From JANJUB01 sp964586225 (lineage in GTDB: Bacteria > Armatimonadota > Fimbriimonadia > Fimbriimonadales > Fimbriimonadaceae): 64,000 bases of DNA. The notes beneath the pieces are model-generated. The model searched no databases and was not told the origin of the DNA. It worked only from the letters and a program-made list of their open reading frames with translations. Location: assembly GCA_964586225.1 (NCBI GenBank), contig CAZPHD010000002.1, forward strand, positions 62,001-126,000, read 5' to 3'. The position numbers and the translations under genes were made by a program. How positions within the stretch are numbered: the stretch's first letter is position 1; each line of letters begins with the position of its first letter. Positions 33,545 through 41,835 of this stretch are shown here, in pieces.

Positions 33545-36016
33545 ATGACGTTAACCATGCTGGCAGCGCTCTCGATCGCGGGAACGCTGCCCAACCCTAT
33601 TGCTCAAGGACAAGGCGGGGCCACTACGCCCGCCAACTCGCAGACCGATGATGCCTATGCCCGCACCATCAAGGATCACACTGCGCAAGCCGGTGTCTTC
33701 AAGGTCTGGCGGAACAAAGAATCGTTCCTCTACGAGATCCCCAAGGCGATGCTCGGTCGCGACTTTCTTTGGGTGACCGAACTCAAGAAGACGCCAGCCG
33801 GAATGTACAACGGCTCCAGCGTCGCCGAGAATGTCGTCCGCTGGGAAGTTCGCGACGACAAGGTCTTGCTCAAAATCATCAGCTATCGGGTTCGCGCTAC
33901 TGAGGGGGGCGCGATCGCGACGGCGGTCGAGCAGTCGAATGTCAATCCGATCATCCGGGCGTTCGACATAAAGGCGCGAACGAAGGACGGCGATCCGGTC
34001 ATTGACGTGGGCACCTTCTACCGTAGCGACATTCCCGAGTTTAGTGTTCGCGGAGCAGTCTCGGGACAGATGCTGGACAACGCGCGCTCGTTCCTCGACC
34101 GCGTCGCCGTGTTCCCGAACAACCTCAACATCGAGCTCACGCAAACCTACACCGCGGCCCCCGCAGCGGGCGGCGGCCGAGGCTTCTTTGGCGGTGTGCA
34201 GGGCAACCTGCCCCGGACGGTAGTCGTGAGCCACAGCATGTGCGTGTTACCGGAAAAGCCGATGATGGGCCGGCTTGCTGATTCGCGCGTCGGTTACTTC
34301 TCCACGGCGGTCACAGACTACGGCACGCCCTATCACGGAGTCAAGGAGTATGCGTTCATCAATCGGCATCGCCTGGAGAAGAAAGACCCGAACGCCGAAC
34401 TGAGCGAGCCCGTACAGCCGATCGTCTACTACATTGCTCCCGAAGTCCCGGAGAAGTGGCGTAAGTATTGCAAGCAAGGTGTTGAAGACTGGCAGGTCGC
34501 CTATGAAGCGGCGGGCTTCAAGAACGCGATCATCGCCAAGGATGCTCCGACCGCCGCCGAAGACCCCAACTGGAGCCCCGAGGATTCCCGCTACAACGTG
34601 ATCCGGTGGGCACCGCTTCCGATCGCCAACGCCATGGGTCCGAGCACAGCTGACCCGCGGAGCGGTGAGATTATCAATGCCCACATCATCATGTGGCACG
34701 ATATTCTGAAGCTTCAGACCGACTGGTACTTCACCCAAGCCTCGCCGAGCGATTCTCGGGCTCGGCGCTTGCCGTTCTCGGATGAGCTGCAGGGCGAGCT
34801 CCTTCGGTTCGTCGTGGCTCATGAAGTCGGCCACACCCTCGGCCTGCCCCACAACGGCAAGTCGTCGGCGATGGTGCCGATTGCCTCACTCCGCAGCCCG
34901 GCTTGGACCAAGGCGAACGGAACCGCAACCTCGATCATGGACTACGCGCGTTTCAACTACGTGGCGCAACCCAATGATCGAATCGACCCCGATGATCTCG
35001 TCCCCAAGATCGGCAAGTACGACAAATTCTCCATCATGTGGGGGTACAAGCCGATTCCCGGCATGAAGGATCCCTGGGCCGAGCGAGCGACCCTCGACGC
35101 TTGGGCGGCGGCTCAAGTCTCCGATCCGCAGCTCCGCTTCTACGACAACTTCAGCGGCGCCGACCCCACGGCCCAGGCCGAGGCGCTCGGTGATAACGCG
35201 GTTGAGGCCTCGCGCCTCGGTGTGCTCAACCTCATGCGCGTCATGGGCTACGTCTCCCCGGCGACCGTTCGTATCGGCGAGGATTACAGCGAGCTTTCGC
35301 GTATGCACGGCCAAATCGTTGGCCAGTTCCAGACCTACATGGGCCACGTTGCCTCCGTCGTGGGCGGCATCGAGCACATTGACTATCGCGGTGGACGCGG
35401 AGGCGCGGTCTACAACCCCGTTGGACGTGACTATCAGCGCTCGGCGGTTCGCTACTTCGTCGATCAGGTGTTCACGTCGCCGACGTGGCTGTTCCCGAAG
35501 GACGTCATGGACAAGTTCTCGAACGACATGGGAGCCGCTCGCCTTCGAGGACTCCAGCGCTCGGCCGTGAACTCGCTCCTCAATGACGCGCGCCTGAATC
35601 GCATGATGCAGGCCGAGCCGCATCAGATCGCTCCGTACACCGTGGGCGAAATGATGGGCACGATTCGCGGTGCCGTTTGGCATGAGCTTGACGCCGCGAG
35701 CCCCAAGGTGGATTACTTCCGCCGCGGGCTGCAGCGCGAGTGGATCGGCGGCCTAACGCGCAAACTGGCCACCAGTTCCGACATTCGAGCCTTGGCGATG
35801 GCCGAACTCGAGACTGAACTGGGCATGATCAAGCGCGCCTTGCCGAAGACGACCGACATCGTCACTCGCGGCCACCTGTTGGAGCTTCGATCGACGATCG
35901 AGTTCTCGATGGCGAACCCCGATAAGACAGCCCCGGCGGCATCGGCCGCCACGGCCTTCCCGTTCGGCGCGGACGAACTGGTCGTCGAGCCCAAGTGCCC
36001 GGCCTGCGTTCGATAG
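33545..36016 (+). CDS. Large zinc metalloprotease (DUF5117/DUF4953 type)
   Basis: 823 aa with a likely signal peptide (MTLTMLAALSIAGTLPNPIAQ). The N-terminal third is the DUF5117-type domain (YLYEIPKAMLGRDFLWVTEL-like, then VRWEVRDDKVLLKI). The zinc site is HEVGHTLGLPHN at residues 426-437, of the HExxHxxGxxH metzincin form, followed by a SIMDYARFNYVAQP Met-turn. The C-terminal ~250 residues are helical. GGAGGAGA stands 4 nt before ATG 33545; a longer frame from 33467 overlaps the previous gene. Exported protease, substrate unknown. Confidence 0.87.
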   Translation: MTLTMLAALSIAGTLPNPIAQGQGGATTPANSQTDDAYARTIKDHTAQAGVFKVWRNKESFLYEIPKAMLGRDFLWVTELKKTPAGMYNGSSVAENVVRWEVRDDKVLLKIISYRVRATEGGAIATAVEQSNVNPIIRAFDIKARTKDGDPVIDVGTFYRSDIPEFSVRGAVSGQMLDNARSFLDRVAVFPNNLNIELTQTYTAAPAAGGGRGFFGGVQGNLPRTVVVSHSMCVLPEKPMMGRLADSRVGYFSTAVTDYGTPYHGVKEYAFINRHRLEKKDPNAELSEPVQPIVYYIAPEVPEKWRKYCKQGVEDWQVAYEAAGFKNAIIAKDAPTAAEDPNWSPEDSRYNVIRWAPLPIANAMGPSTADPRSGEIINAHIIMWHDILKLQTDWYFTQASPSDSRARRLPFSDELQGELLRFVVAHEVGHTLGLPHNGKSSAMVPIASLRSPAWTKANGTATSIMDYARFNYVAQPNDRIDPDDLVPKIGKYDKFSIMWGYKPIPGMKDPWAERATLDAWAAAQVSDPQLRFYDNFSGADPTAQAEALGDNAVEASRLGVLNLMRVMGYVSPATVRIGEDYSELSRMHGQIVGQFQTYMGHVASVVGGIEHIDYRGGRGGAVYNPVGRDYQRSAVRYFVDQVFTSPTWLFPKDVMDKFSNDMGAARLRGLQRSAVNSLLNDARLNRMMQAEPHQIAPYTVGEMMGTIRGAVWHELDAASPKVDYFRRGLQREWIGGLTRKLATSSDIRALAMAELETELGMIKRALPKTTDIVTRGHLLELRSTIEFSMANPDKTAPAASAATAFPFGADELVVEPKCPACVR

Positions 36017-36017
36017 C

Positions 36018-36043
36018 CCCCTCGCCCCTTTTGGGGAGAGGGG
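36018..36043. repeat. Hairpin repeat CCCCTCGCCCC / GGGGAGAGGGG
   Basis: Strong stem-loop with TTTT loop just after the protease stop, followed by GGTTGGGGGGTGAGGGG. This type of hairpin with a GTTGGGG(G)TGAGG flank is a common dispersed element in several high-GC bacteria (from general knowledge). It may also act as a terminator. Confidence 0.6.
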
Positions 36044-36061
36044 GTTGGGGGGTGAGGGGCG

Positions 36062-37000
36062 ATGCGTGACGTTCTCAACGCCTGGCACCGGGACGGTCAC
36101 GCGTTTGCGACCGCCCTCGTGATTCAAACGTGGGGCTCCTCGCCACGTCCGGTGGGGGCCCTGATGGGCATTCGCGAGGATGGGGTCGTCGTGGGCTCGG
36201 TGTCGGGCGGATGCGTCGAGTCGGCGGTGATTCAAGCGGCGCTTGAGGCCCTTGCGGATGGCCAGCCTCGTCTCCTCGACTTTGGATCGTTGACCGACGA
36301 GCAGGTTTGGGAAGTTGGCTTGTCGTGTGGGGGGCAGATTCGCGTTTGGGTAGATCCCCGTCCGACGACGCGGCGGGGGTGGGGCTTGGTCGAACCCCAG
36401 GTCATCATCACGAAGCTCGACACCGGCGAGCAGTGGCTGTGGCCGGGCGATGAGCTACCTCCCGCGCAGGCGGCCATCGCCGAGACCCGGACCACGCAAG
36501 AGCGCGAGGGCTTCTTCTATCATGCGATCTCGCCGCCCGATCGGTTGCTGATCATCGGCGCGGTGCATATCGCCGTGCCGCTGGTGCGGTTCGCGAAGTC
36601 GCTCGAGTTCGAGGTGATCGTCGTCGACCCGCGTCCAGCGTTGGCGATTGCCGAGCGGTTTCTTGACCCACCGGATCAGATGATCGTCGCCTGGCCGGAT
36701 GAAGTGTTGGACTCATTGTCGTTGGATGGTTCTGTTTACGCGGTCGTGCTGACCCACGACCCGAAGATCGACGATGCGGCGCTGGTGCACTTGTTGCGCT
36801 CGCCGGTGGCGTATGTGGGCGCGCTGGGAAGCCGTATGACGCAGGCGAAGCGGCGCGCTTTCCTGGCCGAGCAAGGATTCAGCGAGACCGAGCTGGACCG
36901 CATCCACGGCCCCGTCGGATTGGATATTGGTGCGCGCACCCCCGAAGAGATCGCCCTCGCGATCATGGCCGAAATTGTACAAATTCGCCGCCGGACTTGA
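36062..37000 (+). CDS. XdhC/CoxI family protein
   Basis: Molybdenum-cofactor insertion/sulfuration helper for xanthine dehydrogenase-type enzymes. 312 aa. N-terminal XdhC/CoxI domain (ALVIQTWGSSPRPVGALMGI, then GSVSGGCVESAVIQAA, and LSCGGQIRVWVDP), C-terminal Rossmann domain (LLIIGAVHIAVPLVRFA, then YVGALGSRMTQAKRR, and IHGPVGLDIGARTPEEIALA). The Rossmann loop GAVH has Val for the usual Gly (GAGH), which may weaken NAD binding. No xdhA/xdhB or cox genes nearby. Confidence 0.88.
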   Translation: MRDVLNAWHRDGHAFATALVIQTWGSSPRPVGALMGIREDGVVVGSVSGGCVESAVIQAALEALADGQPRLLDFGSLTDEQVWEVGLSCGGQIRVWVDPRPTTRRGWGLVEPQVIITKLDTGEQWLWPGDELPPAQAAIAETRTTQEREGFFYHAISPPDRLLIIGAVHIAVPLVRFAKSLEFEVIVVDPRPALAIAERFLDPPDQMIVAWPDEVLDSLSLDGSVYAVVLTHDPKIDDAALVHLLRSPVAYVGALGSRMTQAKRRAFLAEQGFSETELDRIHGPVGLDIGARTPEEIALAIMAEIVQIRRRT

Positions 37001-37025
37001 CTTTTGCCGCTCGCCGTGATAACTT
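36997..37025 (+). promoter_or_regulatory. Promoter TTGACT-N17-TAACTT, leaderless
   Basis: The best -35/-10 pair seen in the window: TTGACT (36997-37002), 17-bp spacer, TAACTT (37020-37025), then 6 nt to ATG 37032. The -35 overlaps the XdhC stop. Confidence 0.65.
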
Positions 37026-37031
37026 ACAAGC

Positions 37032-37862
37032 ATGTCTTTCTTGAAGCGACTCCTCGGTAAGGGTTCGTCGGTCCCCGATTGGGCAGAACATATGAGCATG
37101 AGCGACTTCGAGGCTTTCCGAAGCGACCTCGCGGCGGCGGCTCGAAGTCTTGGCATCGCCATCGAAGTGGACTGGAATCAGGGCATTGCCCATCTTCCCG
37201 ACGAGATGATGATGGGGCTGGTGAACCTGACGCAAACGTATCGCCAAGTGGTCCCCGAAGACCGCCGAGAACTGATTGCGGATTGGATTCGGCGCTCAAG
37301 CTCGCCTCCCGGCTCTGATCTCTCGCCCGAAGAGATGCGCCAAGCGATTCGCGCGCGAGTTCAGCCCAACGATATCGTGGTTCACGAGAAGTTTCAGACC
37401 TGGACTTATCCCGTATGCGACGGGCTCGTGGGCATGATCGCGATTGACTTGCCCGAAGCCGTTGTCACCACCTCGGTGGACAAGATGGAAGCGGCCGGGC
37501 TGACCCAAGAGGAAGCATGGGAGATCGGGCTTCAGAATCTGCGCCGGGAGCCTTTCGAAGTCGAATCGCTGACCATGCCGAGCGGCACCACGGTGCGGCT
37601 GTATTCCGGGGAATCCATCTTTGTCGCCAGCCATGTGCTCCGTTTGGACGAGTTGGTTGGCGAACAGGACGCCTACATCTTCTTGCCCACCCGGCACCAG
37701 ATGATGGTGCTGCTCCGCGAGGAAGCCAAGTCCGAGGACGACCTCGGGCGACTGGCCTACACCGCGGGGCAGTGGTACTCCGAAGGCCCCGGCTCCATCT
37801 CGCCCGCGTGCTTCGCGTGGAAGGAGGGCCGCCTAACGAGACACTGGCAACCCGGAGATTAG
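37032..37862 (+). CDS. DUF1444 (YtpQ)-like protein
   Basis: 276 aa, soluble. The part GMIAIDLPEAVVTTSVDKME, AGLTQEEAWEIGLQNLR and TRHQMMVLL matches the DUF1444 pattern (long-acting helper of unknown role, YtpQ in Bacillus). No signal peptide. Ends 5 bp before the convergent metzincin gene's stop. Function unknown. Confidence 0.65.
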   Translation: MSFLKRLLGKGSSVPDWAEHMSMSDFEAFRSDLAAAARSLGIAIEVDWNQGIAHLPDEMMMGLVNLTQTYRQVVPEDRRELIADWIRRSSSPPGSDLSPEEMRQAIRARVQPNDIVVHEKFQTWTYPVCDGLVGMIAIDLPEAVVTTSVDKMEAAGLTQEEAWEIGLQNLRREPFEVESLTMPSGTTVRLYSGESIFVASHVLRLDELVGEQDAYIFLPTRHQMMVLLREEAKSEDDLGRLAYTAGQWYSEGPGSISPACFAWKEGRLTRHWQPGD

Positions 37863-37867
37863 GGCTG

Positions 37868-40411
37868 TTACCGACTCAAATACAGAATCGAGTGCCGAAT
37901 CCCAAAATCCCGCATGAACGAGACGTCGTCGTGGTCGCCCATCGGCGCGTCATCAATCCCTAACGCCCGATAGCCCACGTGGAGCAGGTTGTCGCGGTCG
38001 GGGTTGCCGCCGTCCACCCAGCGATACGCCCACAGGATGTCGCCGTTCCACCACGTCGCCGCCGGGGCGGAGCGGCTCTGCGTCCACTCGTCGTAGAACC
38101 GCTTCACCAGCCAGCCGCCGCGGACCGACTTGTCGGCGATCGTCTCCGCCACGTAGGTGCACGCCCAAGGCGAGGTGTCGTTGTGATATCCGCGACCATA
38201 GACATACAGCCGCCCGGCGGGACCCGTGTCGCGGTCGACCTTGAAAAGCACTCGCAGACGCCCGCGCCCTCGCGATCCGCCCGCTTCGCCCTCAACCCAG
38301 TCCATCGCCGTCTCGTTGAGGAGACCCTGCTCTTCGGCATAACGCCGAATCTGCCATCGGCTGGGGCGGTTGGCGTCTTGGTCTTGCGCGAGGGCGAGCA
38401 CAACCTCCTTGCGCACGGTATCCACCGCCATCCCGACCGGCACCGTGCTCCGCTCGAAAAGCCGCCGCTCTGCGCCCGGAAGTTGACGCGGTCGCCACAC
38501 GCGATACACCACTTCTTGGGTATCTGGGTTCCACAAGAACACGAACGAGCGATCGCCGATTTGGCCGACGGTTGGCACCAGTTTCGGGTTCGAATCGAGC
38601 ACCACCGGCTTGCCACTGGGCTTGCCGTTCGGCGAAACCAACTGCCAGATCACGCCTGCCTTTGAGGGATAGACCAGCGCGATAGGGTCGCCGCTGCCGA
38701 TGGCGACGGGATCGCCAGTCAGGTCAGTCGCCAGGGTGACGGCATCCTCCCACACTGTCGGGCGCACGAGCCGCCGCCATTTCAGCTCGCCCGGCTTGTC
38801 GGGGCTGATGTCCGGGTTTTCGCCTTTCTCGGCTTTGGGGCGTTCACCCAATAGAGCGTAGGCTCGATTCTTGTGCGTGAACAGCCACGGCGAGGTCATC
38901 GTCCGCGCCATTTCGTCGCGGGTTCCGGCGTTGGTCGAATACGAGTAGTTGATGTCGGCGCGGATGCCCTTTTCGCCGAAGATTCCGTTCCAGTTCCAGT
39001 CGATGAGCGTCGTGTCGCCGTTCGGTTTGAGTCGGAATCGATAGGGGCCTTTCTCCAGGAACTTGACCCGCTCGTAGGGCAGGGGGATCGTCTCGTCGAG
39101 GTCGGCCTCATTGAGCGTGTAGCCGGCGAGTTCGCCGGTCGAGTAGGCGATCTTGTTGGGGTCATCCTCCAGCGAATAGCTGTAGGCGTAGCTCATCAAA
39201 CTTCTGTAAATCGGGCAGAGCCCCGGCCCCCAGTGGCCGTTGTGATCCATGCCAAGCTGATGACCGAACTCGTGCAGGAACACCGCCCAGAGCGCGTTCG
39301 TCCCGCACGTGCCGCCGTCGCCCAGTTGGTCGGCTTGGCCGCCGCCGCCTCGCGTGATTTGCATCCAGTGGGCGATTCCGCGCCACTCGTTTGGCAAATG
39401 TTTGTTGCGGTTAGCTTGCCAAGACTTTGACTTATCATCACCAGTGATGGGGTCGCGCTGAACGATGTGGAGGTTCCATCCTGTGGAGCCGTCCGGGTTC
39501 TTCGAGGGCAGGTTGCGGTAGGTTTCCTGCACGCGAGCGAGCTCTTTTTGGACATGGGCTTCGTCGACGTCGTCGAAGCGCTGAACCAGGCAGATGATGT
39601 CGATGCGTCGCGGGTTGCATCCGAGAGCTTTGAAGTCCAGTCCGCGGAAGTTGCCGACTTCCCAGCCATCGAGGAGCCCATCGCCGTCGGTGTCGGGGTT
39701 GTGCGGATCGGTGCCGAGCTCGGCTTCTTGCTCGTTGGTGAGGCCGTCGTGGTCGGAGTCGGTCTCATTGACCGAGAGGGTTCGGTGGAGCCGGATCGAG
39801 TAGCGCGTGTGCGGCTCCTTGCCATAACGGAACTCGAAGAGGTCGCGATCGCCGTCGTTGTCGGCATCTCCCCAGGCGAACTTCGAACCTGGGTCGAGCC
39901 AAACGGGGGCTCCGGGAATCTCGACTTTCCGAACTTCGGTGGCTTTCCAGGTGGCCGTGGAAACCGTGTAGCCGCGGCCCTTGGGATCGATGACGTAAAC
40001 CTGATCACCGTCGCGCCACATGACCGGCTGAGGAACCGTCTTGGGTAGCTTGCCGACGATGCTCTTCGCCGTCATTTTGCCGTCTTTGAAATCACCGGCA
40101 AGGTGAAGCTCGGTGCCCACGAGCGCCAACACATCGTCGCCGGGGTGCGGATCAAACGGCCCCGACACTGCCGCTTCCGCGCCTTTTCCCCAGCCGACCA
40201 AGCCTTGGTAGGGGCGTCCCGGCTTCATGCCGCCTACGTTCAAGCTAAGATCAAGGATGCCCTCGCCGTGCGGGTAGACGACAATCAGATCGGCATAGCC
40301 GTCGGCGTTGACGTCGCCCACGGTGGGAATCCGCGGCGGGGCCGCAAAGTTGAGCGCCCACGGAATCGGCTCTGCGAAACCCAGCGTCAATGCGGCCAGC
40401 AGCGCGATCAT
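37868..40411 (-). CDS. Secreted metzincin protease with FG-GAP and thrombospondin-type Ca repeats
   Basis: 847 aa with short signal peptide (MIALLAALTLGFAEP). Residues 30-190 have FG-GAP/VCBS-like repeats (VGDVNADGYADLIVVYP, WGDADNDGDRDLFEF). About 205-235 is a thrombospondin type 3 Ca-binding run (NETDSDHDGLTNEQEAELGT, then DPHNPDTDGDGLLDGW). The zinc site HEFGHQLGMDH begins at residue 380, followed by a Met-turn SLMSYAYSYS. The C-terminal 400 residues form a beta-propeller-like part. Looks like a secreted reprolysin/pappalysin-type protease. Starts 1 bp from the osmC stop (40413), so downstream in that operon. Confidence 0.85.
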   Translation of the reverse strand: MIALLAALTLGFAEPIPWALNFAAPPRIPTVGDVNADGYADLIVVYPHGEGILDLSLNVGGMKPGRPYQGLVGWGKGAEAAVSGPFDPHPGDDVLALVGTELHLAGDFKDGKMTAKSIVGKLPKTVPQPVMWRDGDQVYVIDPKGRGYTVSTATWKATEVRKVEIPGAPVWLDPGSKFAWGDADNDGDRDLFEFRYGKEPHTRYSIRLHRTLSVNETDSDHDGLTNEQEAELGTDPHNPDTDGDGLLDGWEVGNFRGLDFKALGCNPRRIDIICLVQRFDDVDEAHVQKELARVQETYRNLPSKNPDGSTGWNLHIVQRDPITGDDKSKSWQANRNKHLPNEWRGIAHWMQITRGGGGQADQLGDGGTCGTNALWAVFLHEFGHQLGMDHNGHWGPGLCPIYRSLMSYAYSYSLEDDPNKIAYSTGELAGYTLNEADLDETIPLPYERVKFLEKGPYRFRLKPNGDTTLIDWNWNGIFGEKGIRADINYSYSTNAGTRDEMARTMTSPWLFTHKNRAYALLGERPKAEKGENPDISPDKPGELKWRRLVRPTVWEDAVTLATDLTGDPVAIGSGDPIALVYPSKAGVIWQLVSPNGKPSGKPVVLDSNPKLVPTVGQIGDRSFVFLWNPDTQEVVYRVWRPRQLPGAERRLFERSTVPVGMAVDTVRKEVVLALAQDQDANRPSRWQIRRYAEEQGLLNETAMDWVEGEAGGSRGRGRLRVLFKVDRDTGPAGRLYVYGRGYHNDTSPWACTYVAETIADKSVRGGWLVKRFYDEWTQSRSAPAATWWNGDILWAYRWVDGGNPDRDNLLHVGYRALGIDDAPMGDHDDVSFMRDFGIRHSILYLSR

Positions 40412-40412
40412 G

Positions 40413-40832
40413 TTAGTCTTCGAGAACCCACTCGCTGGTCACCGGTGGGCTGAATCGGAGGGTGGCCGAGACTGAGCAGTACTTCTCATCGCTCAGCTGG
40501 ATCGCCCTTGCGACGGCGTCGGGATCGAGGTTCTCGCCCCGCAGAATGTGGCGAACGCGAAGCGCGGTGTAGGGTCGCGGATACTCTGATCCCGGCGGGG
40601 TGCGATCGCCATCAACTTCGATTCGATAGCCGGTCACGACCTGCCGCTTTTTCGTGAGAATGCTCACGACATCCATGGCGGTGCATGCGGCAAGCGCCCC
40701 GAGGAAACCCTCAAGGGGAGTTGGCCCCTGGCCCTGCCCGCCGGATTCGGGATAGGCGTCAAAGGTAAACGCGTTTCCGCCATCACCGACGGCCTCGAAG
40801 ACCATGCCGTCTTTCCACTCAACACTAACCAT
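40413..40832 (-). CDS. OsmC-family peroxiredoxin-like protein
   Basis: Small thiol peroxidase family. 139 aa. Two conserved Cys: GALAACTAMDVVSILTKKRQ and LSDEKYCSVSATLRF. Belongs to the YhfA/OsmC-like subgroup. TAGCCT stands 6 nt before the ATG. Detoxifies organic hydroperoxides (family knowledge). The gene downstream is the secreted metzincin. Confidence 0.88.
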   Translation of the reverse strand: MVSVEWKDGMVFEAVGDGGNAFTFDAYPESGGQGQGPTPLEGFLGALAACTAMDVVSILTKKRQVVTGYRIEVDGDRTPPGSEYPRPYTALRVRHILRGENLDPDAVARAIQLSDEKYCSVSATLRFSPPVTSEWVLED

Positions 40833-40838
40833 GCGACA

Positions 40839-40844
40839 AGGCTA
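40839..40844 (-). promoter_or_regulatory. -10-like box TAGCCT, 6 nt before the osmC start
   Basis: On the minus strand TAGCCT is followed by 6 nt then ATG 40832; no Shine-Dalgarno. The box lies within the last codons/stop of the upstream GAF gene. Confidence 0.4.
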
Positions 40845-41291
40845 CCACCGGTCGGCGAGCAGTGTCGCAAGCTCGGTCAGCAATGCCTCGTCTGAGGCAT
40901 CGAATGCGCTGACGCGGTGGCCGTCAATGTCGATTTGTCCAAGGATGTTCTCTTCGGCATCGCGAATCAGCACGACAATTTCGGAGCGGGTCTGGAGCGA
41001 GCACGCGAGGTAGTTGTCGAGTTCGCGAACGTCCTTAATCACCTGATTGGCGTTCTCGGCTACGGCGGTTCCGCAAACGCCGCGGCCAACGGGAATCTCG
41101 GTGTGGTCGGTGTGGGCCCCGACATAGGCGTCAAGCTTCAGCAGGTCACCGTCCAGCGCGTAGACTCCCGACCAGTTGTAGTCGGCGAGGGAGTCGAGTT
41201 GCTCCATCGCGAACTGACGGAGTTCGAACCCGTCGCCGGGGTAGGTGCGGACGGCGTCGAGAATGCGTTGAGCGTCGGCTTGGGTGACCAT
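40842..41291 (-). CDS. GAF-domain free methionine-(R)-sulfoxide reductase-like protein
   Basis: 149 aa. The fRMsr signature is seen: SGVYALDGDLLKLDAYVGAH, IPVGRGVCGTAVAEN, YLACSLQTRSEIVVLIRDAE and LGQIDIDGHRVSAFDASDE. Of the three Cys of the E. coli enzyme (84, 94, 118), the equivalents of 94 and 118 are present, while that of 84 is His (THxEIPVGRG). The catalytic Cys is 118 in the family, so activity may remain. I set the start at ATG 41291 because TACTCT is 6 nt upstream; a longer frame to 41348 is possible. Confidence 0.85.
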   Translation of the reverse strand: MVTQADAQRILDAVRTYPGDGFELRQFAMEQLDSLADYNWSGVYALDGDLLKLDAYVGAHTDHTEIPVGRGVCGTAVAENANQVIKDVRELDNYLACSLQTRSEIVVLIRDAEENILGQIDIDGHRVSAFDASDEALLTELATLLADRW

Positions 41292-41297
41292 CACTGA

Positions 41298-41303
41298 AGA
41301 GTA
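41298..41303 (-). promoter_or_regulatory. -10-like box TACTCT, 6 nt before the start at 41291
   Basis: Minus strand TACTCT then 6 nt then ATG; leaderless pattern, no Shine-Dalgarno. Confidence 0.45.
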
Positions 41304-41395
41304 TTCCCCAGCGAACGCACGCCGGCACGTGGCAACTGGCGCTCGCACAAGTGCGAAGGTCCAAAGCCCCGAACCTCATCTGCCCATCGGCTAAA

Positions 41396-41431
41396 ATGCG
41401 AAAAACTTTGCATAACGGGAACATCGTCCCG
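41396..41431 (+). promoter_or_regulatory. Candidate BlaI-type operator/hairpin region
   Basis: Upstream of the blaI-like gene lie an imperfect palindrome ATGCGAAAAACTTTGCAT (41396-41413) and a perfect hairpin CGGGA-N6-TCCCG (41416-41431). BlaI/MecI repressors bind dyads upstream of their own operon, so these are candidates. TAAAAT at 41393-41398 may be the -10. AAAGGAG follows at 41434. Confidence 0.4.
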
Positions 41432-41454
41432 CTAAAGGAGCCGTAGAAACCACC

Positions 41455-41835
41455 ATGAATGTCAGTCGCCGAGAACGCCAACTGCTTGAGATCCTTTACC
41501 GCCGTGGGGAAGCGACCGCCGCCGAGGTCCAAGAAGAGCTGAACGATGGGTCGTCGTATTCGGCGGTTCGTGGGATGCTGCGCGTTCTCACGGAAAAGGA
41601 ACTTGTTTCCGTCCGCTCGGAAGGAGTTCGCTACATTTTCAAGCCGTCAACCCCTCGCGATGAGGCCGCGAAGTCCGCGCTTCACGGAGTCGTGGACACG
41701 TTCTTTTCGGGAAAAGTCAGCGAGCTTGTCTCCACCCTCCTGACCGAGGAAGACCAGCAGTTGGATGAATCTGAACTTGACCGCCTGTCACGCATGATCG
41801 ACGCTGCAAGGGCGAAGAAGAAGGGGAGAGAATGA
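41455..41835 (+). CDS. BlaI/MecI/CopY-family transcriptional repressor
   Basis: 126 aa. Winged helix typical of BlaI: MNVSRRERQLLEILYRRGEA, SSYSAVRGMLRVLTEKELVS, VRYIFKPSTPRDEAAKSALH, then the dimerisation part with VVDTFFSGKVSELVSTLL. A BlaI/BlaR pair regulates beta-lactamase in staphylococci by cleavage of the repressor; here no beta-lactamase is adjacent. The stop overlaps the M56 gene by 4 bp. Confidence 0.92.
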   Translation: MNVSRRERQLLEILYRRGEATAAEVQEELNDGSSYSAVRGMLRVLTEKELVSVRSEGVRYIFKPSTPRDEAAKSALHGVVDTFFSGKVSELVSTLLTEEDQQLDESELDRLSRMIDAARAKKKGRE

